Of a stretch of DNA of 64,000 nt, positions 34,967 to 42,188 are shown piece after piece. The stretch is from assembly GCA_902497025.1 (NCBI GenBank), contig CABVDJ010000001.1, forward strand, positions 124,001 through 188,000. The letters run 5' to 3'. This DNA comes from an uncultured Collinsella sp. Its GTDB lineage: Bacteria; Actinomycetota; Coriobacteriia; Coriobacteriales; Coriobacteriaceae. The notes below the pieces were generated by a model that was not told where the DNA came from, made no database searches, and was given only the letters and a program-made list of their open reading frames with translations. A program made the translations under genes and the position numbers. Each line of letters begins with the position of its first letter. Within the stretch, counting starts at the first letter, position 1.

Positions 34967-35431
34967 ATGGAACGAGAAAAGATCATCGAGAAGATCAAGA
35001 AGCTTCGCGAGCACAGCGTGGAGAACGGCTGCAACGAGGCCGAGGCCATCCAGTTCGCACTCAAGGCCCAGAAGCTCATCGCGGACAACGACGTGGAGGA
35101 ATGGGAGCTTGCCGACGAGGTGAAGCAGGTGACCGAGACCACCACCGGGTGGACGGCAAAGGCGTGGGCGCCGAGCTTGGCGCAAGCCATCGCCGACAAC
35201 TTCAGGTGCAAGGTGTACCAACGCAGGGTGACGGCCCGCAAATACGAGTTCGTGTTCGTTGGCTACAAGGCGGACAGCGAGGCGGCGGAGATCGTCTACG
35301 CGAACCTGCTCGAAACCTGCCACAGGCTGGCAAACGAGTATCAGGACTTCGCGTACACCGACCCCGACGCCTACTCGAACTTCGTTATCGGCTTCATCGC
35401 CGGGGTGCGCGCCGAGCTTGAGAAGCAGTGA
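34967..35431 (+). CDS. DUF2786 domain protein
   Basis: 154 residues. N-terminal IEKIKKLREHSVENGCNEAEA and FALKAQKLIADNDVEEWEL fit DUF2786 (first about 45 residues). The C-terminal part (KYEFVFVGYKADSEAAEIVY) is the region usually found with it on phages. AAGGAGG before the ATG. Function unknown, but often found with mobile-element replication or anti-defence genes. Confidence 0.82.
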   Translation: MEREKIIEKIKKLREHSVENGCNEAEAIQFALKAQKLIADNDVEEWELADEVKQVTETTTGWTAKAWAPSLAQAIADNFRCKVYQRRVTARKYEFVFVGYKADSEAAEIVYANLLETCHRLANEYQDFAYTDPDAYSNFVIGFIAGVRAELEKQ

Positions 35432-35440
35432 TTCGAGCTG

Positions 35441-35620
35441 ATGATCGTTTGCCCCAAGGAGGTTGAGGACTACTTCGAGGGCCTGAGGCTTGGGCGATCC
35501 CATAGGCGAGGCTTCAAGGCATCCAACAACGACAGCATAAGCCGAGGCATGCAGCAGGGGCGCGACGCGGTGCGCAGCCGGCGCGTGGAGGCCCCGAGGG
35601 GCAACCTCCTCCCGGCATAG
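35441..35620 (+). CDS. Small basic phage protein
   Basis: 59 residues from ATG 35441, ten bases after the DUF2786 stop. Basic C-terminal half (Arg about one in five). The ribosome site is weak (GAG), so coupling to the gene upstream is likely. No family. A partial hairpin follows at about 35632-35657. Confidence 0.5.
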   Translation: MIVCPKEVEDYFEGLRLGRSHRRGFKASNNDSISRGMQQGRDAVRSRRVEAPRGNLLPA

Positions 35621-35679
35621 CAGAACGACATGGGGACAGGGCTTCAGGCCTTGCCCCGATCTTTAGAAAGGGGCACACC

Positions 35680-36003
35680 ATGCAGGTAAAGGCAGGCGAC
35701 ATTTTCGAATGCGAGGGCAGTTTCTACCAGGCCATCAAGGCCACAGCGAAAACAGCCACGATCAGGCCCATAGAAAGCACCTTCGAGGGTTTGGCCGACG
35801 CCTACGGGTGGGAGCGCAAGTACATGCCCTTGCCGAACTGCTTCACCTATGACCCGATCATGGGCCACGAGGCGAGCGACAACGGGAAGCGCCTCAAGGT
35901 CAGGGACTACGGCAGGGCGAAGAACAGCCCCGAACTCGAATTATGCGGGTACCGGCTCACCCTATGGGACGGCACCCCGAGCATCTGCGACACCTACAAC
36001 TAG
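35680..36003 (+). CDS. Phage protein of unknown function
   Basis: 107 residues, ATG with AAAGGGG upstream. Starts MQVKAGDIFECEGSFYQAIK, probably a small beta-barrel, and ends LWDGTPSICDTYN. Family not recognised. Part of the rightward group. Confidence 0.6.
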   Translation: MQVKAGDIFECEGSFYQAIKATAKTATIRPIESTFEGLADAYGWERKYMPLPNCFTYDPIMGHEASDNGKRLKVRDYGRAKNSPELELCGYRLTLWDGTPSICDTYN

Positions 36004-36012
36004 GGGAAAACC

Positions 36013-36228
36013 ATGCGACGAAACTATACATGCATCATGCGGCACGGCGGCGGTTTCGGCGGGGGCTACGGCGGCACCTACGAAAGGGAGCACAGCTACC
36101 AATCGACCCACAGGGCAGGCAGCAAGGCTAACGAGGAAGACGCCCGCACGACATGGCGCAGGCTGCACGGCAATGCAGGCTGGTGCGAGGTCGTGCCGGG
36201 AAGCGTGAGGCTTGAGAGCGAGGACTAG
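36013..36228 (+). CDS. Small glycine-rich phage protein
   Basis: 71 residues. Gly/Tyr-rich N-terminus (GGGFGGGYGGTYEREHSY) then a polar region. No predicted membrane segment. Nine bases after the preceding stop. Unknown. Confidence 0.5.
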   Translation: MRRNYTCIMRHGGGFGGGYGGTYEREHSYQSTHRAGSKANEEDARTTWRRLHGNAGWCEVVPGSVRLESED

Positions 36229-36230
36229 CC

Positions 36231-36344
36231 ATGAAAGACCGAGAGCCGAAGCAGTGGCACGAGCTTTTGCAGATCATCAGCGAGGCCAAACGAGATCTAG
36301 AGAAGGTCATAGCAGACGAGAAGGCCACAGGGCAGCACAGATAA
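36231..36344 (+). CDS. 37-residue helical peptide, last gene of the rightward group
   Basis: Charged amphipathic helix (WHELLQIISEAKRDLEKVI). Begins two bases after the preceding stop. A bidirectional terminator follows 14 bases after its stop, which supports a transcript end here. Confidence 0.48.
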   Translation: MKDREPKQWHELLQIISEAKRDLEKVIADEKATGQHR

Positions 36345-36357
36345 CAGCAGGCAGCAT

Positions 36358-36389
36358 AAAGCCCCCTAGAATCGAATCTAGGGGGCTTT
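36358..36389. terminator. Bidirectional terminator between convergent gene groups
   Basis: AAAGCCCCCTAGA pairs perfectly with TCTAGGGGGCTTT (13-base stem, 6-base loop). The A and T ends serve both the rightward group and the leftward early operon. Confidence 0.9.
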
Positions 36390-36405
36390 ATCATGCCCTC
36401 AGTGG

Positions 36406-36534
36406 CTACACAAGCCCCCATATACCGGCAACCCAGCGAGCTAGCAACGAGCAAATGCCAATCATTGCGAGCGACACAGCCACGAGGCTACCGGCATACA
36501 CCACGGCTGTTATGACCTTCTGCGCGCGGTTCAC
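36406..36534 (-). CDS. 42-residue membrane peptide
   Basis: GTG start overlapping the stop of the MazG-like gene (GTGA). One long hydrophobic segment (VVYAGSLVAVSLAMIGICSL) and a second short one. Last gene of the leftward early operon. Confidence 0.6.
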   Translation of the reverse strand: MNRAQKVITAVVYAGSLVAVSLAMIGICSLLARWVAGIWGLV

Positions 36535-36944
36535 TTCAGGCCCCCGATCTTGGCCTTGAGCTTGCCCAGAACCCCATAGGGGCGAGGAAGCGGCACGAAC
36601 ACGAAGCGCTTGCAGCCCTCGCGCCCGCAGGCATCGGGATATGGCTTCAAGCCGGTTATGCGCCCGCGCTTACGGTTTCTGTCCTCGCAGTCCATGAGGT
36701 GCAGGCGCATGTCGTCGCAGCCGCAGGCCTTCACGAGATTGGCAGTCGCCTGCACGACGTCGGCGCACTCCTCCATGAGGGACTGGCGGCATTCGGCCTT
36801 GGCCTCGGCGTCGCGGCACTCGTCCCATACCTGCCAGGCGTTGTACACCTCGGAAGCCTCCTCAAGCACCTTCAAGGCCTGAGCCTTGTCGGGCGTGACG
36901 CCGTCGAACGTGGCGACGCTTCCCATAATCACGCAATCTTGCAT
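36531..36944 (-). CDS. MazG-like nucleotide pyrophosphohydrolase
   Basis: 137 residues from ATG 36944 (GGAG upstream). The MazG/dUTPase-like metal motif is seen as LEEASEVYNAW and LMEECADVVQATANL (E-x-x-E ... E-x-x-D). A C-terminal Cys-bearing basic tail follows. Such phage enzymes hydrolyse non-canonical NTPs or (p)ppGpp-related nucleotides; substrate unknown. Flanked on both sides by tiny membrane peptides. Confidence 0.78.
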   Translation of the reverse strand: MQDCVIMGSVATFDGVTPDKAQALKVLEEASEVYNAWQVWDECRDAEAKAECRQSLMEECADVVQATANLVKACGCDDMRLHLMDCEDRNRKRGRITGLKPYPDACGREGCKRFVFVPLPRPYGVLGKLKAKIGGLK

Positions 36945-36945
36945 A

Positions 36946-37056
36946 TCAAACTCCAATCATCCAGCGCGCGAGCGATGAAGCCGCCCACACGGCAAAAGCA
37001 TCAATAATCAGGGCCACGGCGAGGAACGCCAGGCAGCCCCAGTTCACGTTTCTCAA
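36946..37056 (-). CDS. 36-residue membrane peptide
   Basis: TTG start at 37056 with AGGGG six bases upstream (a GTG at 37047 is an alternative). Hydrophobic core CLAFLAVALIIDAFAVWAA. Stop is one base before the MazG-like ATG. Confidence 0.5.
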   Translation of the reverse strand: MRNVNWGCLAFLAVALIIDAFAVWAASSLARWMIGV

Positions 37057-37065
37057 GCGTTTCCC

Positions 37066-37185
37066 CTAACCGCAGGCGAACAGGGCAAGCAGGATCAGAC
37101 CTGCCGCGAGCGTCCGAACAACCCAGGCCTCAAGCGCCAGGATTCCGAGCAGCAGCGCCACACCGGAGGCGGCTAGCCATCGCAT
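37066..37185 (-). CDS. 39-residue membrane peptide
   Basis: ATG 37185 inside the end of the preceding gene. Two hydrophobic runs (SGVALLLGILAL and LAAGLILLALFAC) split by Glu/Arg. Could be a membrane toxin-like or superinfection peptide; unknown. Confidence 0.5.
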   Translation of the reverse strand: MRWLAASGVALLLGILALEAWVVRTLAAGLILLALFACG

Positions 37186-37463
37186 CGTTCGCACGTGTCC
37201 TCCTGCATGTCCTTGTAATGCTCGACGATCCAGTCACGCGCCCAGCAGGCGGCCTCCCATGCCGGAAGCGGGCGCTTGCCCGCCTCCTCGTCGAACGCCT
37301 CCTCGAACTCGAACTCGCAGATGCCGTAATCGCAGCAGCCTTCCAGCAGATGCGAGCAGTCCCCGCAGGTTTTCGGCTCCTCACGATTCCACGGCGCGTT
37401 CGGGTCTCCCTCGAAGCACCCCGGCGGGAGGTTCCAGCCACTAGGCGGCTCGTAGCCAACCAT
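37173..37463 (-). CDS. Cysteine-rich small phage protein
   Basis: 96 residues with eight Cys, including CGDCSHLLEGCCDYGIC and a C-terminal CERC. Likely binds zinc. Begins MVGYEPPSGW. Family not recognised. Confidence 0.62.
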   Translation of the reverse strand: MVGYEPPSGWNLPPGCFEGDPNAPWNREEPKTCGDCSHLLEGCCDYGICEFEFEEAFDEEAGKRPLPAWEAACWARDWIVEHYKDMQEDTCERCDG

Positions 37464-37464
37464 C

Positions 37465-37644
37465 TCACCACACCCTCTCGAACCGGTTTTGGTCGAGCCA
37501 CCAGCTCGGGCAGTGCTTCAGGCCTTGCCAAAAGCGGTAGTACGTCCAATCCTTCTGGCGGTCAGCATGGGCGCAGCCGTAGAACCTTCCGTAAAGACAC
37601 GTCGAGCAGTTTTCTGGAACGTTATTCCTCTCTATCACCAGCAT
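37465..37644 (-). CDS. 59-residue Cys/Trp-rich phage protein
   Basis: Contains ENCSTCLYGRFYGCAHADRQ and a Trp-rich end (GLKHCPSWWLDQNRFERVW). Four Cys could form a zinc site. ATG 37644 lies two bases after the stop of the preceding gene. Tight packing between two clear genes supports it. Confidence 0.6.
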   Translation of the reverse strand: MLVIERNNVPENCSTCLYGRFYGCAHADRQKDWTYYRFWQGLKHCPSWWLDQNRFERVW

Positions 37645-37646
37645 CG

Positions 37647-38003
37647 TCAGTCACCGTCCCAAACGCCGTCGGGGCGGATACGCGCCATCGCGGCCAGCTG
37701 CAATAGGGGGCGCTTGGCGTTGCCCTCGGTGGCTTCCCAGTAATCTTCGGAAACCTCATCGGACAGCTTGGCCGCAGCCGCTTCGAGCACGGGGATGGAC
37801 TCCGCGCCGGTCATGCCGTAGATGGTTCTAATGCCCTCGTCCCCGAGAACGCGGTAGTAGTGCTTTCCGTAGTTGTAGGTGACGTTCATCCAAAGCTCGG
37901 TCGTGCCGCCCATGGCATAGGTGCCGCCGCGCATGTCGTGCGGCACGTCGGTCTTCAGCGTCTCGTGCGTAACGGGGTCGCACAAGCGGATGTCGTAGCT
38001 CAT
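37647..38003 (-). CDS. Phage protein of unknown function
   Basis: 118 residues, starts MSYDIRLCDPVTHETL and contains NVTYNYGKHYYRVLGDEGIRTIYGM. Very similar proteins are common in gut prophages and plasmids, without known function. Overlaps the upstream gene by four bases (ATGA type). Confidence 0.68.
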   Translation of the reverse strand: MSYDIRLCDPVTHETLKTDVPHDMRGGTYAMGGTTELWMNVTYNYGKHYYRVLGDEGIRTIYGMTGAESIPVLEAAAAKLSDEVSEDYWEATEGNAKRPLLQLAAMARIRPDGVWDGD

Positions 38004-38233
38004 TGCGCCTCCTCCCAGTAATCGCAGTGGTTGTTGTCTCCTGTCACGAAGTGCTTGCCGTCATGGTTGCAGTAGCAGCGCGTGCCGGTCGTGCTGCCCG
38101 CCTCGTTGCCGTCTACGTCGAAGCGGACGATTGGCACAACGTCGTGCTCGTGGCGGGCGCAGTTCTCGCAGCGGTGCGCGGGCGGCTTCCACTCGTCGTG
38201 TATGTCGGGGTTGAACACGTATTGATCGGTCAT
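38000..38233 (-). CDS. Small Cys/His-containing phage protein
   Basis: 77 residues; HRCENCARHEHD and RCYCNHDGKHF suggest zinc binding. No family recognised. Overlaps both neighbours by four bases. Confidence 0.6.
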   Translation of the reverse strand: MTDQYVFNPDIHDEWKPPAHRCENCARHEHDVVPIVRFDVDGNEAGSTTGTRCYCNHDGKHFVTGDNNHCDYWEEAQ

Positions 38234-38652
38234 TTATCCTCCTCGTCGGCTCGTTTCCAGTAATGACCTCCGGCCTTGCATCCCGTTCTGACGGCCCTCA
38301 CGATGTTCGAGCTGCCGCAATACCCGTATGTCGCGAGCGCCGCCGCGCCAGCCGACTCGAATCGCACGCCATCGTCGCGGACAACGGCGCCCACCGGGCC
38401 AGCAATCTGGGCAACGGGGATCTTCTGACGCTCTTTGGCAATCAATAAAGCTCGCTTCATTCGCTGCCTTGGAATCTTGATCCCTGCCTTCTTGGCACAG
38501 CCCGCGTGATAGCCGGTTTTCGAGAGTGTGTACCCGCCACACAGAGGGCAGACGGTCGCATAGCCGCAGCGGGCGCGGGATTCCCACCATTGGCGGTTTC
38601 GCCTCTCGCGCAGCTCGCTTTCGGTAAACCGCTTCGTCCTGCCTCTAGCCAT
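38230..38652 (-). CDS. Zinc-ribbon protein with NUMOD-like C-terminus
   Basis: 140 residues. Two CxxC pairs appear near 35 (CPLCGGY) and 51 (C), then a C-terminal VRFESAGAAALATYGYCGSSNI...GHYWKR, which resembles NUMOD/IENR helix-turn-helix modules of homing nucleases. No nuclease domain is attached, so a DNA-binding role is likely. Confidence 0.65.
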   Translation of the reverse strand: MARGRTKRFTESELRERRNRQWWESRARCGYATVCPLCGGYTLSKTGYHAGCAKKAGIKIPRQRMKRALLIAKERQKIPVAQIAGPVGAVVRDDGVRFESAGAAALATYGYCGSSNIVRAVRTGCKAGGHYWKRADEEDK

Positions 38653-39277
38653 TCTTGGCGACCTTCGCGCCGCAATCTGGGCAATACGTCGCGCTGCTCA
38701 TGCATAGGTAGTCGCATCCGCATTTTGCGCAACACGTGCGGCCGTCTTCATCGAAAACAAGGTGCGTGGTCGCGCGGTCGATAAGGCCGGTCAGCTTGCC
38801 TATGCGCTCAATAGCTTGCTCTGGCGTGTGGCCGTCCCACTCTGGCGCTCGGTCAAGCTCCTTGCAGCGGAACATACCCCAGTACGGATCGATGTCGTAG
38901 TGATAGGTGGCCTGGCCGTCTGGCGTGTCGATGCCGACGATGAACATGCCGCCATACATGGTGCCGTCGCTGTGCGCCTTCGCTTTCCATGCCTTGTCGG
39001 GAAACGCCGAAACGACGACGGAAAATAGCACGGCTCGGTGGTGGTATAGCTCGTCAAAGGTGTGATAGCCGTCGGACGTGCTTCCGTTGATGGGGTTCGG
39101 CCTGATGAGTCCCGCCAGGCGCGTGAACAAGGAGCGCGGATCGGGGAAATCTTCATAGTTGCATGCCACAGACTGAAGGCGTGCCCACCATTCGGATAGA
39201 GACGAGCCGTCGAGGTAGACTGCATCGTGTTCAAGCTGGTCGGCAACGCTGTTGCGCGTCGCGTCGTCAATCATCAT
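38645..39277 (-). CDS. Conserved phage protein with C-terminal zinc ribbon
   Basis: 210 residues from ATG 39277. Central block YHTFDELYHHRAVLFS, DGTMYGGMFIVGIDTPDGQ and APEWDGHTP is a pattern I have often seen in phages and mobile elements of gut bacteria, without function. The last 30 residues form a zinc ribbon (CCAKCGCDYLC...YCPDCG). Confidence 0.72.
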   Translation of the reverse strand: MMIDDATRNSVADQLEHDAVYLDGSSLSEWWARLQSVACNYEDFPDPRSLFTRLAGLIRPNPINGSTSDGYHTFDELYHHRAVLFSVVVSAFPDKAWKAKAHSDGTMYGGMFIVGIDTPDGQATYHYDIDPYWGMFRCKELDRAPEWDGHTPEQAIERIGKLTGLIDRATTHLVFDEDGRTCCAKCGCDYLCMSSATYCPDCGAKVAKNG

Positions 39278-39492
39278 CGGCACCTTCCTATGCTTTTCAG
39301 GTACAGGTTGTTGCGGCGCGATCGCGCTAGCGCGCGGCGATAGCGGCGCTGCCACATCGGGTCGAGCCGCTTCGCCAGCTTGCGTATCGCCTTCGCCGCT
39401 TGGCGGAACGCCCGCGCGAAGCACTCGGCCAACGCCTTCACGGCATCCACCGTCATGCGGGCTGCCTCGGCGAAGAACTCGCTACTCCTCAT
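39274..39492 (-). CDS. Small basic helical protein
   Basis: 72 residues from ATG 39492 with GGAGG upstream. Strongly basic C-terminal half (RRYRRALARSRRNN). Overlaps the next gene by four bases. Unknown, possibly nucleic-acid binding. Confidence 0.55.
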   Translation of the reverse strand: MRSSEFFAEAARMTVDAVKALAECFARAFRQAAKAIRKLAKRLDPMWQRRYRRALARSRRNNLYLKSIGRCR

Positions 39493-39850
39493 AAAGCACC
39501 TCCAACCCGTATGCGGTGGCGGCGTCGTGTTCGATCTTGCAGCCTCGGGCGTCTTCCCAGCCCTTGCAGAAGTAGGCCGCATGGCAAAGGCTCATGTTCT
39601 CAAGCGACTTCGCGAGGAAGCACAGCGGAACCTGCACCACGCCGCGCTCCTTCATGGCCTCGTCGCTGTACCACTCGTCGGTGAATAGAGTGTTCACGAC
39701 CTCGTAGCCCATCTGGCGCAGCTTCGCCACGGCGAGGTCGCGCGTGGCCACGATCTCCTCGTCTGTCTTGCCGGCCATCGGCTGCGAGATCATGGCCTTC
39801 TTCACGGTTGCGGCTTCCTTGGCGGTCTCGGTTTTCTTCTCGTCGGTCAT
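39482..39850 (-). CDS. DUF4406 (nucleoside deoxyribosyltransferase-like) protein
   Basis: 122 residues from ATG 39850. KKAMISQPMAGKTDEEI, GYEVVNTLF, SLCHAAYFCKGWEDARGC and EHDAATAYGLEVLYE are the family stretches. The fold is that of nucleoside 2-deoxyribosyltransferases, which suggests a nucleotide-linked role. Start overlaps the preceding TAA (TAATG type). Confidence 0.82.
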   Translation of the reverse strand: MTDEKKTETAKEAATVKKAMISQPMAGKTDEEIVATRDLAVAKLRQMGYEVVNTLFTDEWYSDEAMKERGVVQVPLCFLAKSLENMSLCHAAYFCKGWEDARGCKIEHDAATAYGLEVLYEE

Positions 39851-40077
39851 CAGATTTCCTTTCCTATCAGCTTCCACAGGTCGAGGAGCGTTCTCCTGCA
39901 CCTGCGTATGTCGTTCTGTATCTGGGTCTTGCCCTGCCCGTCTTCCAGGCCGTAGCCGAGGCTGCCGTAGGTGTGCAGGCACGACTCGCTAGCCTCTCGG
40001 GCCTCGATGTTGTCGCACAACTCGTCAACCATCAGGCGCAGCAGTTGCGCTTTCCGCAACACCTTGGCGTTAGCCAT
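39850..40077 (-). CDS. Small helical phage protein
   Basis: 75 residues from ATG 40077. Helical, charged, two Cys. No family. Coupled to both neighbours by overlaps. Confidence 0.55.
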   Translation of the reverse strand: MANAKVLRKAQLLRLMVDELCDNIEAREASESCLHTYGSLGYGLEDGQGKTQIQNDIRRCRRTLLDLWKLIGKEI

Positions 40078-40420
40078 CGCTGCGGCCCTCGCAGGCGATG
40101 ATGATTCCCGCCGTGATGGACTGCACCATGTAGGCCAGCTCCTCGGCGGCGGGCGTGTCCTCCCCAATGCTGGCAAGCATGTCGCACGCCGCATGCGTCG
40201 CCTCGTGGGCGGCGAGCGCGTACAGGTCCGGGGCCTTCACCTTGCGGCTGATCCAGATCACGCACCCCTTGCCAGGGATGCAGCTGGTGAGGCCGTCCTT
40301 GCCCTTGGTGTCTCCCGGCTCTTCGCCCATCCTGCGCACGGCCTCGCGGTACTCTCGCTTGCTGGTGGTGACCCAAAGCGGGTCGAACGGCATAATCAGC
40401 GGCTCAATCTCGGTTGCCAT
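40070..40420 (-). CDS. Putative zinc metallopeptidase-like phage protein
   Basis: 116 residues from ATG 40420 with GAGGAA upstream. A clear HExxH motif, ALAAHEATHAACDML (about residues 72-76), is followed by a downstream Glu in TPAAEELAYMV, the pattern of a gluzincin-like site. Small size fits ImmA-type or phage-specific peptidases. Substrate unknown. Confidence 0.62.
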   Translation of the reverse strand: MATEIEPLIMPFDPLWVTTSKREYREAVRRMGEEPGDTKGKDGLTSCIPGKGCVIWISRKVKAPDLYALAAHEATHAACDMLASIGEDTPAAEELAYMVQSITAGIIIACEGRSDG

Positions 40421-40643
40421 CGCGTTCCTCCTCACAGCCCAACTCCACGCAACCGTGGAACCGGCCCCGCAGGTCGAGCACGGTTCCGTCTTCCAGCAGT
40501 GCGAAGCACTGGTAGCTGTCGTCGGTCAGGGCCTCGACGATGGAAAGCGCCTCTTCCTCGGTGCCCGTGGTGGCGATTTCGATGCCCTGCCGGTATGCGC
40601 TTGCGTAGCTCTGGCAGAGCGAGCGCTCGTAGATGCGTATCAT
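40404..40643 (-). CDS. Small phage protein
   Basis: 79 residues, begins MIRIYERSLCQSY, one Cys-containing beta strand region and an acidic C-terminus. No family recognised. Overlaps neighbours. Confidence 0.55.
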   Translation of the reverse strand: MIRIYERSLCQSYASAYRQGIEIATTGTEEEALSIVEALTDDSYQCFALLEDGTVLDLRGRFHGCVELGCEEERDGNRD

Positions 40644-41017
40644 TCGCGCGCCTCGGCAGCCTGCTTGTCGTACTTCGCGCGAAGCTCAGGTTCGAACTCC
40701 TTGATGAACGCAAGCACGCTGATGCCCTCGGGCAGGTAGTACTTGCACACATTCTCAAGGCACCAGTCCTCGAACGTCTCGCCGTCGGTCACCTCGCACG
40801 CGTATCCCGTGCAGTGGCTCATGAGCGCATCGCGCCCGGCCTTGCGGATGGCCTGCTGCATCGCGGAGCCGTGCGCCGCCTCGATGGCATCAATCTGTCC
40901 GGCCAGCTCGTCGATGCGCTCGTCTCGGTGCTTCAGCTCGCGGCTGAGCATGTCGTTCTCGTCCTGCTGGTCGAACAGCTGCGCGAGCACGTACTGCTCG
41001 CAAGTCTTGATTTCCAT
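40640..41017 (-). CDS. Coiled-coil phage protein
   Basis: 125 residues from ATG 41017. Coiled coil at about 15-50 (LSRELKHRDERIDELAGQID), then a Cys-containing C-terminal part. Unknown. Confidence 0.58.
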   Translation of the reverse strand: MEIKTCEQYVLAQLFDQQDENDMLSRELKHRDERIDELAGQIDAIEAAHGSAMQQAIRKAGRDALMSHCTGYACEVTDGETFEDWCLENVCKYYLPEGISVLAFIKEFEPELRAKYDKQAAEARE

Positions 41018-41019
41018 GG

Positions 41020-41475
41020 TTATTTCCCTTCTCGGATCATTTCGTTTCCGTGTTCGTCGGTTATCGTCCAATAGCCGTACTCGTACAGCCCCGGGTGGTG
41101 CGGCTCGTAGACTTCCAGCAGTTGGCCCGTCCACCAGGCCTCCTCGTACACCTTGGAGCGCCAGCGCCACTCGGCCCTGAGGCCCGCGCCGCCGTGGAAC
41201 TGGTTGTGGCACCCGGTCGTGCCGCTGCCGCACAGGGCGAACAGCGGGCTTCGCAGGCTCCACGTGCCGTTCGGCGTGACAAGCTCGAACTCAAGCCCCC
41301 AGCTTCGGTGCGCCACGTGGTGGCAGCTCTGTGCGCGCCTGCCGCAGACGCAGCAGCGGTCTTGCAGAAGCTCGTACGACCGCTTGCCCGTGTAGCGCGC
41401 CCCGAGGTGTGGCTTTCCGTAAAGCTCGGCGCGCTCCTTCGGCCAGCCGCGCAGCTGGCTTGCCTGCAGGATCAT
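41020..41475 (-). CDS. HNH-type endonuclease-like protein
   Basis: 151 residues. Zinc-knuckle and HNH pattern seen as CCVCGRRAQSCHHVAHRS and LCGSGTTGCHNQFHGG. Likely a DNA nuclease acting in replication or recombination; not next to the terminase, so not the usual packaging HNH. ATG 41475 overlaps the DnaC-like stop. Confidence 0.75.
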   Translation of the reverse strand: MILQASQLRGWPKERAELYGKPHLGARYTGKRSYELLQDRCCVCGRRAQSCHHVAHRSWGLEFELVTPNGTWSLRSPLFALCGSGTTGCHNQFHGGAGLRAEWRWRSKVYEEAWWTGQLLEVYEPHHPGLYEYGYWTITDEHGNEMIREGK

Positions 41476-42188
41476 GCGAGCCTCCTGTCCGGGCCGTCGA
41501 ACTCGACCACCCTTGCCCCGTGGCGCAGCCGCGACACGATGGCCTTGGCCGTGTCGGCGTCGCCCTGCTCGGCGAGCCTGCGCACGAGGTCGCTAGGCCT
41601 GTACTGCGTGGTGACCAGCGTGGGGCGCATCGCCGAGTAGCGCTGGTCGATGAGCTGGAACAGGCTGTCGAGCACGAAGCCCGTGGGCCTACGCTTGCCC
41701 AAGTCGTCGATGAGCAGGTAGCCCGCTTCGGCATAGCGCTTCAAGGGGTCACCGCCGTCGTGGAAGCTGCGCTGAATCTCGTCGAGCACGCGGTACATCG
41801 GCACCATGAGCGGCGACTTGCCCCGGTCGTGCAAGCGCATGGCCACGGCTGCGGCGCAGGTCGTCTTGCGGGTGCCGACGTCGCCCCACAGGTAGAGCCA
41901 TTGGCCGCCCTCCATGGCAAGCGCAAGCTCGTCGGCCATGGGGTGGTCAAGCCCCAGGTAGCGCTCGGGCACGCCGCAGCGCACAAGCGAGCGCCTGCGC
42001 TTCTCGGCGACGGCCTTCTCGGCCTCAGCCTGCTCTTGCGCCGCTATGGCAGCGCGCTCGGCGACGGCCCCTTCGCAGCCGCACGACTCGTAGCCGCAGA
42101 ACAGGCGCTTGAGGCCCAGCTGGGCGTACCGCGCGTTGAGCACGGCCCCGCAATGCGGGCACTCAGTCGTACTGGGAAAAGTCGTCAC
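41472..42188 (-). CDS. DnaC-like helicase loader / ATPase
   Basis: 238 residues. N-terminal zinc site (CPHCGAVL...CGYESCGC), then an AAA+ core: YLWGDVGTRKTT is the Walker A, in which the usual Gly before Lys is Arg, and GYLLIDDLGKRRP the Walker B. C-terminal sensor region follows (TQYRPSDLVRRL). It would load the host or phage replicative helicase together with the DnaD-like protein upstream. Confidence 0.85.
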   Translation of the reverse strand: MTTFPSTTECPHCGAVLNARYAQLGLKRLFCGYESCGCEGAVAERAAIAAQEQAEAEKAVAEKRRRSLVRCGVPERYLGLDHPMADELALAMEGGQWLYLWGDVGTRKTTCAAAVAMRLHDRGKSPLMVPMYRVLDEIQRSFHDGGDPLKRYAEAGYLLIDDLGKRRPTGFVLDSLFQLIDQRYSAMRPTLVTTQYRPSDLVRRLAEQGDADTAKAIVSRLRHGARVVEFDGPDRRLA

